DNA from: Massilia alkalitolerans DSM 17462
GTDB lineage: Bacteria > Pseudomonadota > Gammaproteobacteria > Burkholderiales > Burkholderiaceae_D
Direction of reading: 5' to 3'
Length of the DNA: 57,260 nt
Assembly (NCBI RefSeq): GCF_000427785.1
Contig: NZ_ATYR01000013.1
Location: forward strand, 10,927 to 68,186
The translations under genes were made by a program, and so were the position numbers. Below, piece after piece: positions 44,782 to 53,403 of this stretch (within the stretch, counting starts at the first letter, position 1; every line of letters begins with the position of its first letter). Under the pieces are notes generated by a model. That model was given only the letters and a program-made list of their open reading frames with translations, was not told where the DNA came from and did not search any database.

Positions 44782-47499
44782 TTACTGGTTGTGTAGGAAG
44801 GTCTTCAGCTTGTCCGAACGCGACGGCTGGCGCAGCTTGCTCATTGCCTTGGCTTCGATCTGGCGGATACGCTCGCGGGTGACGTCGAACTGCTTGCCCA
44901 CTTCTTCCAGCGTGTGGTCGTTCGACATCTCGACGCCGTAGCGCATGCGCAGCACCTTGGCTTCGCGCGGGGTCAGCGAGTCCAGCACTTCCTTGATCAC
45001 GTTGCGCATCGACGCGTGCAGCGCGGCGTCCAGCGGCGCCAGGGTGGTGTTGTCCTCGATGAAGTCGCCCAGCTGCGAATCGCCGTCCTCGCCCATCGGG
45101 GTTTCCATCGAAATCGGTTCCTTCGCGATCTTCATGATCTCGCGAACCTTGTTCTCCGGCATTTCCATCTTGGCCGCCAGGGTCGGCAGGTCCGGCTCGC
45201 TGCCGGTTTCCTGCATGATCTGGCGCGAGATGCGGTTCATCTTGTTGATGGTCTCGATCATGTGCACCGGCACGCGGATGGTACGGGCCATGTCCGCGAT
45301 CGAACGCGTGATGGCCTGGCGGATCCACCAGGTCGCGTAGGTCGAGAATTTATAACCGCGCCGGTACTCGAACTTGTCCACTGCCTTCAGCAGGCCGATG
45401 TTGCCTTCCTGAATCAGGTCGAGGAATTGCAGGCCGCGGTTGATGTATTTCTTGGCGATCGAGATCACCAGGCGCAGGTTGGCCACGGTCATTTCGCGCT
45501 TGGCCTGGCGGGCACGCTTCTCGCCCGCCGCCATCTGCTTGTTGATGCGGCGCAGGTCGGCCAGCGGCAGCGCCACGCGCGCCTGCAGGTCGATCATGCG
45601 CTGCTGCAGCTCCTTGATCGCCGGCAGATTGCGGCTCAGCACCGCGCTGTATGGGTAGGCGCAGTCGACTTCGCGGTCGCCCCATGCCAGGTCGGTCTCG
45701 TTGCCCGGGAAGACCTTGATGAAGTGGGCGCGCGGCATGCCGCAGCGGTTCACGCAGATGTCCAGCACGGCGCGCTCGATCGAACGCACTTCGTCCATCT
45801 GGCCGCGCAGGGTGTCGCACAGCTTTTCCACGATCTTGGCGGTGAAGCGGATGCCCAGCAGCTCGTTCGAGATGATGGCCTGGGCTTCTTCGTACTCGTC
45901 CGAACCATAGCCGACCGTCTTGAAGGCGTGGCCCATGCGGTCGAACTGCTTCTCGATCAGGGCGAACTTCTCGAGCGCGCTCTTGCGCAGCTGCGCCAGT
46001 TGCTCGGTCGAATAGCCGGCCGCACCGCCGCCGGCGGCGCCTTCTTCTTCCTCTTCCTCGACTTCCTCTTCTTCTTCCTCGTCGTCGCCGGCGCGTGACG
46101 GCGCGGCGGCGGGCGCAGGCGCGGCATCGTTCAGGTCGACGAAGCCGTCCACCACGTCGTCGATCTTCATCTCGTCGGATGCGATCTTGTGCGACAGCGC
46201 GATGATCTCCGAGATCGTGGTCGGGCAAGCCGAGATCGCCTGCACCATGTCCTTCAGGCCGTCCTCGATACGCTTGGCGATCTCGATCTCGCCTTCGCGC
46301 GTCAGCAGCGACACCGCGCCCATTTCACGCATGTACATGCGCACCGGGTCGGTGGTGCGGCCGAAGTCCGAGTCGACGGTCGACAGCGCGGTCGCGGCGG
46401 CCGCTTCCACTTCGTCGTCGCTGGTGGCGGTCGGCACGTTATCCGACAGCAGCATCATTTCGGCTTCCGGGGCGCGCTCGTAGATCGCGATGCCCATGTC
46501 GTTGAAGGTCGCGATGATGCCTTCGATCGCTTCCGGATCGACGATGTTTTCCGGCAGCTGGTCATTGATCTGGGCGTGGGTCAGGTAGCCGCGCTCCTTG
46601 CCCATGTTGATCAGGTTCTTGATCTGCTGGCGGCGCTTTTCCAGTTCCGCTTCCGAGAAGCCGCTTTCGCCGCCCAGCATGCCGGCCAGGCCCTTGGCCT
46701 TGCGCTCGCGCAGCTTGGAGGCGGCCTTCATTTCGGCGCGCTCGACCGCGTTCAGTGCCGCGACTTCGTCGTTCTCCGGCACGAACTCGCTCGGCTTGCG
46801 GCCGCGGCGGCCCGGGACCTTCACCTGCGGCAGCAGGTAGCCCGAGGTGTCGATCGCGGCCAGTGCGGCGGCGTCGGTGGTGGCGCTGACGGCGCCCACG
46901 GCGGTGCTCGCGGCTGCCGGCGCCGGCAGTGCGTTGGCGTCGGTGCGGCGGGTACGGGTGCGCACGACCTTCGGCGCGGCCGGGGCTTCTTCCGCGACCG
47001 GCGCGGCAGGTGCTGCCGCTGCTGCGGGCGCGGCCTCGGCCGCCGCCTGCGGCGCTTCTTCGGCAGCGGCGGCTTTCAAAGCGGCCAGCTTCGAGCCGCG
47101 CTTGCGCACGACCACAGTCGCCGCGGTGTTCGGCACGGCGGCCGTGTAGTCTTCGAACGGCGCCGGCTCGGCGGCCGGAGCAGCCTCGGCCTGTGCAACC
47201 GGTGCGGCCGGCGCGGCTTCGGCGACCGCTTCGACAACTTCCGCCACCGGTTCGGCGACGGCCGGGGTGTCCAGCACGGCTTCGTTCGCCGCGGCTTCCA
47301 CTTCGCCAGGCGCCTGCTCCGCTTCCAGCGCGGCCTTGGCCGAGGCCAGGCGCGAGCGGGTCTTCACCACCGTCACCTTGGCCGCCGCTTCCGTCTCGAG
47401 GAAGTAGGAGGTCGCGGTTTTCGGCACTGCCAGCTGTGCCGTAGCCTTGGCGGGCGCTTTCTTGGCGGTCAGTGTCAGTGTCTTGGCGGTGTTTTTCAT
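44782..47499 (-). CDS. rpoD: RNA polymerase primary sigma factor (sigma-70)
   Basis: 905 residues starting at ATG 47499 ([18 protein letters not shown]), with GAGAG upstream. Residues 1 to about 270 are an Ala/Pro/Glu-rich, low-complexity extension unlike E. coli RpoD. Region 1.1 follows ([25 protein letters not shown]), then region 1.2 ([31 protein letters not shown]), an acidic non-conserved region with a Glu run, regions 2.1-2.4 ([40 protein letters not shown]), region 3 and region 4 ([22 protein letters not shown]), ending KLKTFLHNQ. dnaG is not adjacent. Confidence 0.97.
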   Translation of the reverse strand: MKNTAKTLTLTAKKAPAKATAQLAVPKTATSYFLETEAAAKVTVVKTRSRLASAKAALEAEQAPGEVEAAANEAVLDTPAVAEPVAEVVEAVAEAAPAAPVAQAEAAPAAEPAPFEDYTAAVPNTAATVVVRKRGSKLAALKAAAAEEAPQAAAEAAPAAAAAPAAPVAEEAPAAPKVVRTRTRRTDANALPAPAAASTAVGAVSATTDAAALAAIDTSGYLLPQVKVPGRRGRKPSEFVPENDEVAALNAVERAEMKAASKLRERKAKGLAGMLGGESGFSEAELEKRRQQIKNLINMGKERGYLTHAQINDQLPENIVDPEAIEGIIATFNDMGIAIYERAPEAEMMLLSDNVPTATSDDEVEAAAATALSTVDSDFGRTTDPVRMYMREMGAVSLLTREGEIEIAKRIEDGLKDMVQAISACPTTISEIIALSHKIASDEMKIDDVVDGFVDLNDAAPAPAAAPSRAGDDEEEEEEVEEEEEEGAAGGGAAGYSTEQLAQLRKSALEKFALIEKQFDRMGHAFKTVGYGSDEYEEAQAIISNELLGIRFTAKIVEKLCDTLRGQMDEVRSIERAVLDICVNRCGMPRAHFIKVFPGNETDLAWGDREVDCAYPYSAVLSRNLPAIKELQQRMIDLQARVALPLADLRRINKQMAAGEKRARQAKREMTVANLRLVISIAKKYINRGLQFLDLIQEGNIGLLKAVDKFEYRRGYKFSTYATWWIRQAITRSIADMARTIRVPVHMIETINKMNRISRQIMQETGSEPDLPTLAAKMEMPENKVREIMKIAKEPISMETPMGEDGDSQLGDFIEDNTTLAPLDAALHASMRNVIKEVLDSLTPREAKVLRMRYGVEMSNDHTLEEVGKQFDVTRERIRQIEAKAMSKLRQPSRSDKLKTFLHNQ

Positions 47500-48066
47500 A
47501 GTAAAACTCTCTCCAGTCGAGGCATGCGGCTGCCTGCGAATCAATGTCAGCGGGACCCGCGGTCGGGTCCGGTGTGGGTTTGGAAGCGGGATGGCCCTAG
47601 CTGAGGGCGGACACGCGGACTTCAAGCACGGTTTCCCCGGGGCGGCCTGCACTCCTGGCGGGATGGCGGCGGGCTGGGGAGAAGTAAACGGTGTTTAAAA
47701 TCACGGTGTGCATGTCGGAACGAAAAAAAGCCCGTCGGATGAAACGGGCTTGCATCTCATGTTCAGTGAAGAACAGGAGGAAGGCGATATTATGCCGCAT
47801 TGCAAGAATTGGTGATAATTGAAATATCCGATAAGGGATATCACCAAACTGAATATGACACGGACGCTTCGCCGGGTCCTCCGGCCCATCTGCGCCGGCG
47901 CAAGCCGTGCGCAAGGCAAGGGGCGGATCATACACGATTTCACGGCAGCACGCCTGTCCACCCGCATCGCATCTTCAATCAAATTCTCAAGATTAATGGA
48001 ACAAGTACAATACGGCCCGCACCGGCGTACGGGCGCCGTGCTATCCTTCGCTTTCCCGTTCTTACA
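47500..48066. other. Non-coding stretch between rpoD and proQ-like gene
   Basis: I see no supported protein gene here. It holds the rpoD leader, a minus-strand terminator at 47723-47751, a palindrome ATATCC-N6-GGATAT (47824-47841), and a TACAAT (48006-48011) that could be a -10 for the ProQ-like gene. The frames that cross the region run through the terminator and have no family features. Confidence 0.5.
47723..47775 (-). ncRNA. Candidate small RNA or rpoD leader attenuator
   Basis: On the minus strand TGTTC-N6-GAACA (47760-47775) is followed by AAGCCCGT (47751-47744), a loop and ACGGGCTT with a run of seven T to 47723, a good intrinsic terminator 224 bp before the rpoD start. A CATAAT lies at 47794-47789. 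Since no gene ends here, either a short RNA of about 60 nt is made or rpoD read-through is attenuated. The hairpins are seen; the function is inference. Confidence 0.4.
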
Positions 48067-48636
48067 ATGAAGTCAATGAATACCACTACCGCTGCCGAGA
48101 CCGTCGACACCACCGCTTCTGCCACGCCCGACACGCCGCCATCCGTGGACACGTCCACCCCGGCGCCGGCACAGGACAGCACTGCCGGCGACGCGCCTGG
48201 CGCAGAAGCGCCGGCCGCCGCCCCTGCCGGCGCTGCCCCGGCCCCGTCGGCCCGCGCGTTGCTCAAGCAGCTGCAACAGGAGTTCCCGGCCTTCCGCGAC
48301 TGCCTGCCGCTGGCGATCGGCATCGACAAGCAGTTGCTGGCGCAGATGCCGGACCTGAACCGCAAGGCGATGCGCGCCGCGCTCGGCATCCATACCGGCT
48401 CGATGCGCTACCTGCGCGCCATGGAAAAGGCCAAGGTCCGCTACAACCTCGATGGCAGCCCGGGCGCCGAAGTCACCGACACCCACCGCCAGCACGCCAA
48501 GGAACAGCTGCAGGAGCGCTTCAAGAAGGAAGCCGAGCGCAAGAAGGCCGAGCGCGACGCCGCCGCGGCCGAAGAGGCGAACCGCCAGCGCCAGGAAAAG
48601 CTCAACGCCCTCGCGGCCAAGTTCTCGCGCAACTGA
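48067..48636 (+). CDS. ProQ/FinO-family RNA-binding protein
   Basis: 189 residues. A disordered Ala/Pro/Thr-rich N-terminus (to about 60) precedes the ProQ/FinO domain: ARALLKQLQQEFPAFRDCLPLAIGI, RKAMRAALGIHTGSMRYLRAM, RYNLDGSPGAEVTDTHRQHA. A Lys/Arg/Glu-rich coiled tail follows. ProQ proteins bind structured RNAs and sRNAs and affect their stability. ATG 48076 is an alternative start. Its stop overlaps the exonuclease start by one base. Confidence 0.88.
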   Translation: MKSMNTTTAAETVDTTASATPDTPPSVDTSTPAPAQDSTAGDAPGAEAPAAAPAGAAPAPSARALLKQLQQEFPAFRDCLPLAIGIDKQLLAQMPDLNRKAMRAALGIHTGSMRYLRAMEKAKVRYNLDGSPGAEVTDTHRQHAKEQLQERFKKEAERKKAERDAAAAEEANRQRQEKLNALAAKFSRN

Positions 48637-49277
48637 TGTCCGGGCCGAGCGTCGCAGAGTCCGACGAACTGCTGCCGCCCTACGAAGGCATCCGCCTGAC
48701 GGACGTGCGCATCGTGCGCACGCCGGTCGAGGCGGCGGCCGCGCTGGCGGCGCTGTCGCAGGCCGATGTCATCGGCTTCGACACCGAATCCAAGCCCACC
48801 TTTTCCAAGGGCGAGGTCTCGACCGGACCGCACCTGGTGCAGCTTGCCACCGACGACATCGCCTACCTGTTCCAGATCGGCAGCGCCGCCAGCGCACAAA
48901 CGGCGCTGGAAGTGCTCAAGCCCGTGCTCGAGTCAAGCAGCATCCTGAAGGTCGGCTTCGGGCTGGGCGACGACCTGAGACGCCTGCGCAGCAAGCTCGG
49001 CATCGACGCGCACGAGGTGCTGGACCTGGCCACGGCCATGCGCCGGCGCGGCGAACGCAACACGCTCGGCGCCAAGACCGCCGTGGCGCGCTTCTTCGGC
49101 CAGCGCCTGCAGAAGTCGCGCCGCATCACCACTACCAACTGGGCCCTGCCCCAACTGAGCGACAAGCAAGTCCTGTACGCGGCCGACGACGCCCACGTGG
49201 CGCTGCGCCTATACCGCCACTGGCTCGCCAATCCGCCCGCCGACGACACCAGCCTACCGCCGCGCCGCGCTTCCTGA
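48636..49277 (+). CDS. 3'-5' exonuclease, DEDDy / RNase D-like domain
   Basis: 213 residues. Exo I VIGFDTESKPTF (Asp-Glu), Exo II ILKVGFGLGDDLRRL (Asp) and Exo III YAADDAHVALRLY (Tyr-x3-Asp) give a full DEDDy set, with no HRDC domain. Similar to EXD2/WRN-like stand-alone exonucleases. It is translationally coupled to the ProQ-like gene (TGATG), which suggests a joint role in RNA processing or decay (inference). Confidence 0.9.
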   Translation: MSGPSVAESDELLPPYEGIRLTDVRIVRTPVEAAAALAALSQADVIGFDTESKPTFSKGEVSTGPHLVQLATDDIAYLFQIGSAASAQTALEVLKPVLESSSILKVGFGLGDDLRRLRSKLGIDAHEVLDLATAMRRRGERNTLGAKTAVARFFGQRLQKSRRITTTNWALPQLSDKQVLYAADDAHVALRLYRHWLANPPADDTSLPPRRAS

Positions 49278-49278
49278 C

Positions 49279-49379
49279 GTAGGGTGCACGGCTGTGCCGT
49301 GCGCGCGTTCAGCGCCGGCATGATCCGCCACAGCGCATCCGGGAGTCGAACGCGCGGTCGGCAGAGCCGACCACCCTAC
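49279..49379. repeat. 101-bp four-hairpin repeat, copy B
   Basis: Starts 1 bp after the exonuclease stop. Ends are GTAGGGTG/CACCCTAC, left arm CACGGCTGTGCCGTG and right arm GTCGGCAGAGCCGAC, each like the same-side arm of copy A at 11322. The central part is instead the reverse complement of copy A's centre (for example CTCCCGGA...CGCTGTGGC reads on the other strand). Same length as copy A. Confidence 0.8.
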
Positions 49380-49448
49380 GATGGTATCAATGCCCATCGG
49401 CACCCTATCCGCGTTATCATGCCGGCATTGCTACTGCCGAGTTCATCC

Positions 49449-50174
49449 ATGAGTCGACGCCGCATGCTGTTCGCAGTCCTGATCCTGTCCGCGGGCGCGC
49501 TCCACGCCGCGCCGCAGGCCAGCCCGCCCGCCCAGGTGCCGGACACCCTGGCCCAGCGCCTGCTGGCCTGCGCCTCCTGCCATGCGCGCATCGACGCGCG
49601 CGGCAATCCCGTGAACGACAGCTACTTCCCGCGCATCAGCGGCAAGCCGGCCGGCTACCTGTACAACCAGATGCTCAATTTCCGCGACGGCCGGCGCCAG
49701 TATCCGCTCATGACCTACCTGGTGGACCACCTGCCCGACGCCTACCTGCGCGAGATCGCCGGCCATTTCGCGGCGCAGCCGCCCGCGGCGCACGCCGCCG
49801 AGGCATCCAGCATGCCGGCCCAGCTGCTCGAGCGTGGACGCCAATTGGTCATGCAGGGCGACAGCGCGCGCAAGCTGCCGGCCTGCGTGGCCTGCCACGG
49901 CCAGCGCCTGACCGGCGTCGAACCGACGATCCCTGGCCTGCTCGGCCTGCCGCGCGACTACGTCAACGCGCAATTCGGGGCCTGGCGCAACAAGGCGCGC
50001 CGCGCCCATGCGCCGGATTGCATGGCCGAAATCACGGCCAGATTGACGCTGGAAGACGTGAACGCCGTCTCGCACTGGCTCGCGGCCCAGCCCACACCCG
50101 CCGACCCGCGCCCGGCGGCCGCGATCGCGCGTCCCCTGCCGCTGGCCTGCGGCAGCGCCCCGGAGGCGCCATGA
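49449..50174 (+). CDS. Dihaem cytochrome c (c4-like)
   Basis: 241 residues with signal peptide MSRRRMLFAVLILSAGALHAA and two haem-binding motifs, CASCH (about residue 40) and CVACH (about 140). Conserved PRISGKPAGYLYNQM and GLPRDYVNAQF are the axial-Met-side patterns of c4/c553 domains. A periplasmic electron carrier. The ATG at 49449 gives a clean signal peptide; an in-frame ATG at 49419 is possible. Its stop overlaps the next start (ATGA). Confidence 0.9.
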   Translation: MSRRRMLFAVLILSAGALHAAPQASPPAQVPDTLAQRLLACASCHARIDARGNPVNDSYFPRISGKPAGYLYNQMLNFRDGRRQYPLMTYLVDHLPDAYLREIAGHFAAQPPAAHAAEASSMPAQLLERGRQLVMQGDSARKLPACVACHGQRLTGVEPTIPGLLGLPRDYVNAQFGAWRNKARRAHAPDCMAEITARLTLEDVNAVSHWLAAQPTPADPRPAAAIARPLPLACGSAPEAP

Positions 50175-51436
50175 AACGCTATGCCCTGGTCCTGGCGCTG
50201 GTTGCCGTCGTCGTCGTGGCGCTGGCCTGGCCGCGCGAGGAATTCATCCCCTCGGCCTCGCCCGCAGCCTGGGCGGCCACGCCCGAGAACATCGCGCGCG
50301 GCGCCTACCTGGCGCGCGCCGGCGACTGCGTGGCCTGCCACACCGCACGCGGCGGTGCGGAGTATGCGGGCGGGCGCGCGCTCGACACGCCCTTCGGCCG
50401 CCTGTATGGTCCCAACCTCACGCCGGACCGCGAGACCGGCATTGGCCAATGGTCCGCCGACGACTTCTGGAATGCCCTGCACAACGGGAAGTCGCGCGAC
50501 GGCCGCCTGCTCTACCCGGCCTTCCCGTACACCAACTACACCCGGGTCTCGCGCACGGATTCGGATGCCATGTTCGCCTACTTCCGGAGCCTGGCGCCGC
50601 AGCGCCGCCCGAACCAGCCGCACGAACTGGACTTCCCCTACGACCAGCAGGCGCTGCTGGCGGGCTGGCGCCTGCTGTACTTCCGCCCGGCCGTGTTCAC
50701 GCCGCAGCCCACCCGCGGCGCCGAATGGAACCGCGGCGCCTACCTGGTCGAGGGCCTGGGCCACTGCAGCGCATGCCACAGCACGCGCAACCGGCTGGGC
50801 GCCGCCGGCAGCACGCTCTCGGGCGGCCTGATTCCGACCATCGGCTGGTACGCCCCCTCGCTCACCGCAAGCAGCGAGGCGGGCCTGGGCGACTGGGACA
50901 AGGAACACATCGTCGCCCTGCTTGCCACCGGCATATCGCCGCGCGGCTCAGCCACCGGGCCGATGGCCGAAGTGGTGGCGCGCAGCCTGCAGCACCTGAA
51001 CGGCTCCGACCTGGGCGCGATGGCGACTTATCTGAAATCGCTCCCCGCCTCCGACACCAAACCAGCAGACAGCGGCGAGCGTGCCAGCGAGCCGCTGCTG
51101 GCCGAGGGACGCCGCCTGTACGGCAAGTATTGCGTGGACTGCCATGGAGCCGACGGCAAGGGCAAGGCCCCGGCCTATCCGCCGCTGGCCGGCAACCGCG
51201 CGGTGACGCTCACCCCGGCCGTGAACGCGATCCGGATGGTGCTGCATGGCGGCTTTCCGCCCGGCACCGCCGGCAATCCGCGCCCTTATGGCATGCCGCC
51301 CTATAGCCACGAGCTGGACGATGCGCAGGTGGCGGCCGTCTTGACGTATGTGCGCGCCAGCTGGGGCAACGCGGCGGCGGCGGCGCCGGTGTCGGCGCCG
51401 GACGTCAACCGTTACCGTAGCGTGCCGCTGGATTAG
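50171..51436 (+). CDS. Trihaem cytochrome c (alcohol-dehydrogenase cytochrome-subunit type)
   Basis: 421 residues: N-terminal membrane anchor or signal (MKRYALVLALVAVVVVALAW), then three c-type domains with CVACH (about 54), CSACH (about 200) and CVDCH (about 325). FGRLYGPNLTPDRETGIGQWS and FWNALHNGKSRDGRLLYPAFPY are typical of the cytochrome subunit of membrane-bound alcohol/aldehyde/gluconate dehydrogenases. No matching flavo- or quinoprotein subunit is adjacent; the nearest dehydrogenase is at 53404. Coupled to the dihaem cytochrome gene. Confidence 0.92.
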   Translation: MKRYALVLALVAVVVVALAWPREEFIPSASPAAWAATPENIARGAYLARAGDCVACHTARGGAEYAGGRALDTPFGRLYGPNLTPDRETGIGQWSADDFWNALHNGKSRDGRLLYPAFPYTNYTRVSRTDSDAMFAYFRSLAPQRRPNQPHELDFPYDQQALLAGWRLLYFRPAVFTPQPTRGAEWNRGAYLVEGLGHCSACHSTRNRLGAAGSTLSGGLIPTIGWYAPSLTASSEAGLGDWDKEHIVALLATGISPRGSATGPMAEVVARSLQHLNGSDLGAMATYLKSLPASDTKPADSGERASEPLLAEGRRLYGKYCVDCHGADGKGKAPAYPPLAGNRAVTLTPAVNAIRMVLHGGFPPGTAGNPRPYGMPPYSHELDDAQVAAVLTYVRASWGNAAAAAPVSAPDVNRYRSVPLD

Positions 51437-51517
51437 CAGGGCAAGCGCTCGGAGCGCCTGAGATAGTGACAAGTCTGCGAACCGTCGGGCGCGATGAAAA
51501 ACATGTGAAAGTCAAGG

Positions 51518-52078
51518 ATGAGAAGCATTTTACCTATCTGTTCAAGACTAGGGCTGGTCGCTGCGCTGGCGCTGTCTCTTGTAGCCTGTTCGACACCAAA
51601 AGTTCAGCCAACGAAAGCTGGCGGGCGCTATTACCTCAATGATGGCCCACCAAAAGGCGTAACGCAGGCGCAGATTGATGCAGTCAAGGAGCCAATACCC
51701 AGGACAGAACGGTTTGTCTCCGGTACGCTCAAGCCTTATGTTGTCATGGGAAACAGCTACCGGCCGATGACCAAGTTAATGCCCTACCGTGCGCGTGGGG
51801 TGGCAAGCTGGTACGGAACCCGTTACCACCGATTGCCGACGGCAAGTGGTGAACTCTACGACGTGATGAAGCTCACGGCTGCGCATCCGACGCTTCCCAT
51901 CCCCTCTTATGTCAGGGTTACCAACGTCGAGAACGGTCGATCGCTAATCGTTCGCGTGAACGACCGCGGTCCCTTCCTCTCCGACAGGATTATCGATCTA
52001 TCGTACGTGGCCGCCGCCAAGCTCGGCTATGTGGCGAAAGGCAGGGCCTTGGTCGAGATTGACCTGATCCTGCCGTAG
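51518..52078 (+). CDS. RlpA-family septal ring lipoprotein (DPBB domain, no SPOR)
   Basis: 186 residues. A lipobox LSLVACS gives a lipid-modified Cys (about residue 24). The double-psi beta-barrel domain follows: RGVASWYGTRYHRLPTASGELYD, TAAHPTLPIPSYVRVTN, VRVNDRGPFLSDRIIDLSYVAA. The acid and base residues of RlpA lytic transglycosylases (Asp in VNDRGPF and the preceding His/Glu region) seem present. The usual SPOR domain is absent. GC content looks lower than in its neighbours, which continues into the following AT-richer region. Confidence 0.9.
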   Translation: MRSILPICSRLGLVAALALSLVACSTPKVQPTKAGGRYYLNDGPPKGVTQAQIDAVKEPIPRTERFVSGTLKPYVVMGNSYRPMTKLMPYRARGVASWYGTRYHRLPTASGELYDVMKLTAAHPTLPIPSYVRVTNVENGRSLIVRVNDRGPFLSDRIIDLSYVAAAKLGYVAKGRALVEIDLILP

Positions 52079-52269
52079 TGGCTCCAGCGCATTCCTGAGA
52101 CAGGCCGTGCGTAGGTAAACTGATAAACAGTCATTGACGTTTCGCTTGCTGTAAACGGCGTAGTTATCGCCGGAACGACATTGATGTCGGAGTGGCTGGC
52201 TAAGTTTTTTGATGGGCCGTTGGTCAGGTCTGCGATATCTGTGCTGGGTTGTAAGCAGACTCTACTTTA

Positions 52270-52296
52270 GTTCCGCTATCGGCCAACAGCAGACAT
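52270..52296 (+). repeat. Inverted repeat, left copy
   Basis: Begins TTCCGCTATCGGCC and ends AGCAGACAT. It matches the reverse complement of 52632-52657 at about 21 of 25 positions. The CCGCT...GCAGACAT pattern resembles a short non-coding repeat I have seen in many proteobacterial genomes (from memory). Confidence 0.6.
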
Positions 52297-52345
52297 AACC
52301 CCTTGACTCGCGCAGACGAGTCCAACGCAAATTTGATACGTAAAT

Positions 52346-52579
52346 ATGACGTCCAAGCTTGAACGAAAATGGTGGTTCGCCCTCCCAGTTGGTGCCCTAG
52401 CGGCAATCTTGACGCTACATTTTGTAAGCAGTGCTGGTATCGAGCACCCCTACAATTTTTCGCAATGGGTACTGTACTTCCTGTGCTTCACAGGGCTACA
52501 GCGCGAGCTTTCTTTCGTTGGTTGGCTTCTCGTTCTACACCTGTCACCGGAAAGCAAAGCGCTGGAGCGTACCAGGTAG
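52346..52579 (+). CDS. Possible small membrane protein (77 aa)
   Basis: An open frame MTSKLERKWWFALPVGALAA... with two hydrophobic stretches (about 10-28 and 41-65). No Shine-Dalgarno sequence is seen, codon use is unlike the neighbours, and no family is recognised. It lies wholly inside the inverted-repeat pair. It may be real and acquired, or chance in AT-richer DNA. Confidence 0.25.
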   Translation: MTSKLERKWWFALPVGALAAILTLHFVSSAGIEHPYNFSQWVLYFLCFTGLQRELSFVGWLLVLHLSPESKALERTR

Positions 52580-52631
52580 GCAAAACTTTTGCCCAAGAGG
52601 ACAGAGGGATCTGAAGCGGTCCTCATTGCAA

Positions 52632-52657
52632 TCGTCTGCTTTGGGTCGATAGCGGAC
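52632..52657 (-). repeat. Inverted repeat, right copy
   Basis: On the minus strand it reads GTCCGCTATCGACCC then AGCAGACGAT, facing the left copy 336 bp away. See the left copy for the match. Confidence 0.6.
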
Positions 52658-52723
52658 GCACACAACTACTTTCGCTCGCCCCTCATCTGCTTAAAGAATA
52701 CCGAACGATTTGTCAGGCCTTCT

Positions 52724-53347
52724 TTAGTCCAGCTGCGACTCGACATCGCGCGGGTCAGTCAATGTGATCAGTCCCTTCGCAATGTAAAGCACGACCAGGA
52801 TGCCGACAATGTCCCCGACCATCATCGCGACCAGCGCGGTCCAGTCCACCACGCCGGTCTGGACCCACATGAACGCATGGTGAAAGGCCGGGCTCACGAC
52901 GCCGCACAAGACCCCGGTAAACAACAACCGCCGCGCCGTCAGGTTCTTCAGGCGCGGCCCCAGCTCGAACCAGTGCTTGGCGAAGAGATAGGCAAGGTAG
53001 GGACCGCCCGCCCCTGCCACCGCGCCATACACCGCACGGACCTCATCCGTGAAAGCGAAATGGTAGAAGTTGAGATAGAGGCCCGCCAGCAGCAGGCCGA
53101 CGAAGCCGGCGAACCCGAACAGCAGCGTCGCCAGCAGCCGGATGCCCGCAGGGAGGAAGACCCAGTTGACGCCACTGCTTTGCTCCAACCCGATGAACAG
53201 GAGCTCGTTGATCCAGTTCAGGCAGAGAAACGCAATGATGGTGATACCGACGTAGCCCAGCTGCTTGAGAGGACTTTGTTTCAGGTGAAGCATGGTGGTT
53301 GGCGACGATGGCCCGTGTTGCATCGACGACATGCATTGTATCCGCAT
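52724..53347 (-). CDS. Multi-pass membrane protein, MASE1-like
   Basis: Up to 207 residues with about five or six transmembrane helices. The segment GVNWVFLPAGIRLLATLLFG, followed by GLLLAGLYLNFYHF and PYLAYLFAKHWF, resembles the start of MASE1-type sensory membrane domains (from pattern only). No kinase or GGDEF output follows, so this is a domain alone or a truncated sensor. The start is uncertain: ATG 53347, 53332 and 53293 (MLHLKQSPL) are all possible and none has a clear ribosome site. Confidence 0.7.
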   Translation of the reverse strand: MRIQCMSSMQHGPSSPTTMLHLKQSPLKQLGYVGITIIAFLCLNWINELLFIGLEQSSGVNWVFLPAGIRLLATLLFGFAGFVGLLLAGLYLNFYHFAFTDEVRAVYGAVAGAGGPYLAYLFAKHWFELGPRLKNLTARRLLFTGVLCGVVSPAFHHAFMWVQTGVVDWTALVAMMVGDIVGILVVLYIAKGLITLTDPRDVESQLD

Positions 53348-53403
53348 GGATAGGTATTCCGCTTACCCATGCGGCATGAAAGCACGCTGCCTGCCGCTCG
53401 GGC

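Larger units (their letters stand above)
52079..52723. other. AT-richer intergenic patch bracketed by inverted repeats
   Basis: 645 bp without a secure gene. It contains an inverted pair of about 26 bp (52270-52296 and 52632-52657) and one short open frame. Base composition is clearly less GC-rich than the rest of the window, suggesting transferred or decayed DNA. Confidence 0.55.

Noticed and set aside
46020..46090. Repetitive GAA/GAG-like run inside rpoD, looked at as a possible repeat array
   Set aside because: It encodes the acidic Glu run in the non-conserved region of sigma-70, normal for this protein.
47701..47982. Minus-strand 93-residue frame in the rpoD-proQ gap
   Set aside because: Runs through the terminator hairpin at 47723-47751 and has no start signal or family features.
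52224..52406. 60-residue minus-strand frame in the AT-richer patch
   Set aside because: Overlaps one of the inverted repeats, lacks a ribosome site and any family pattern.
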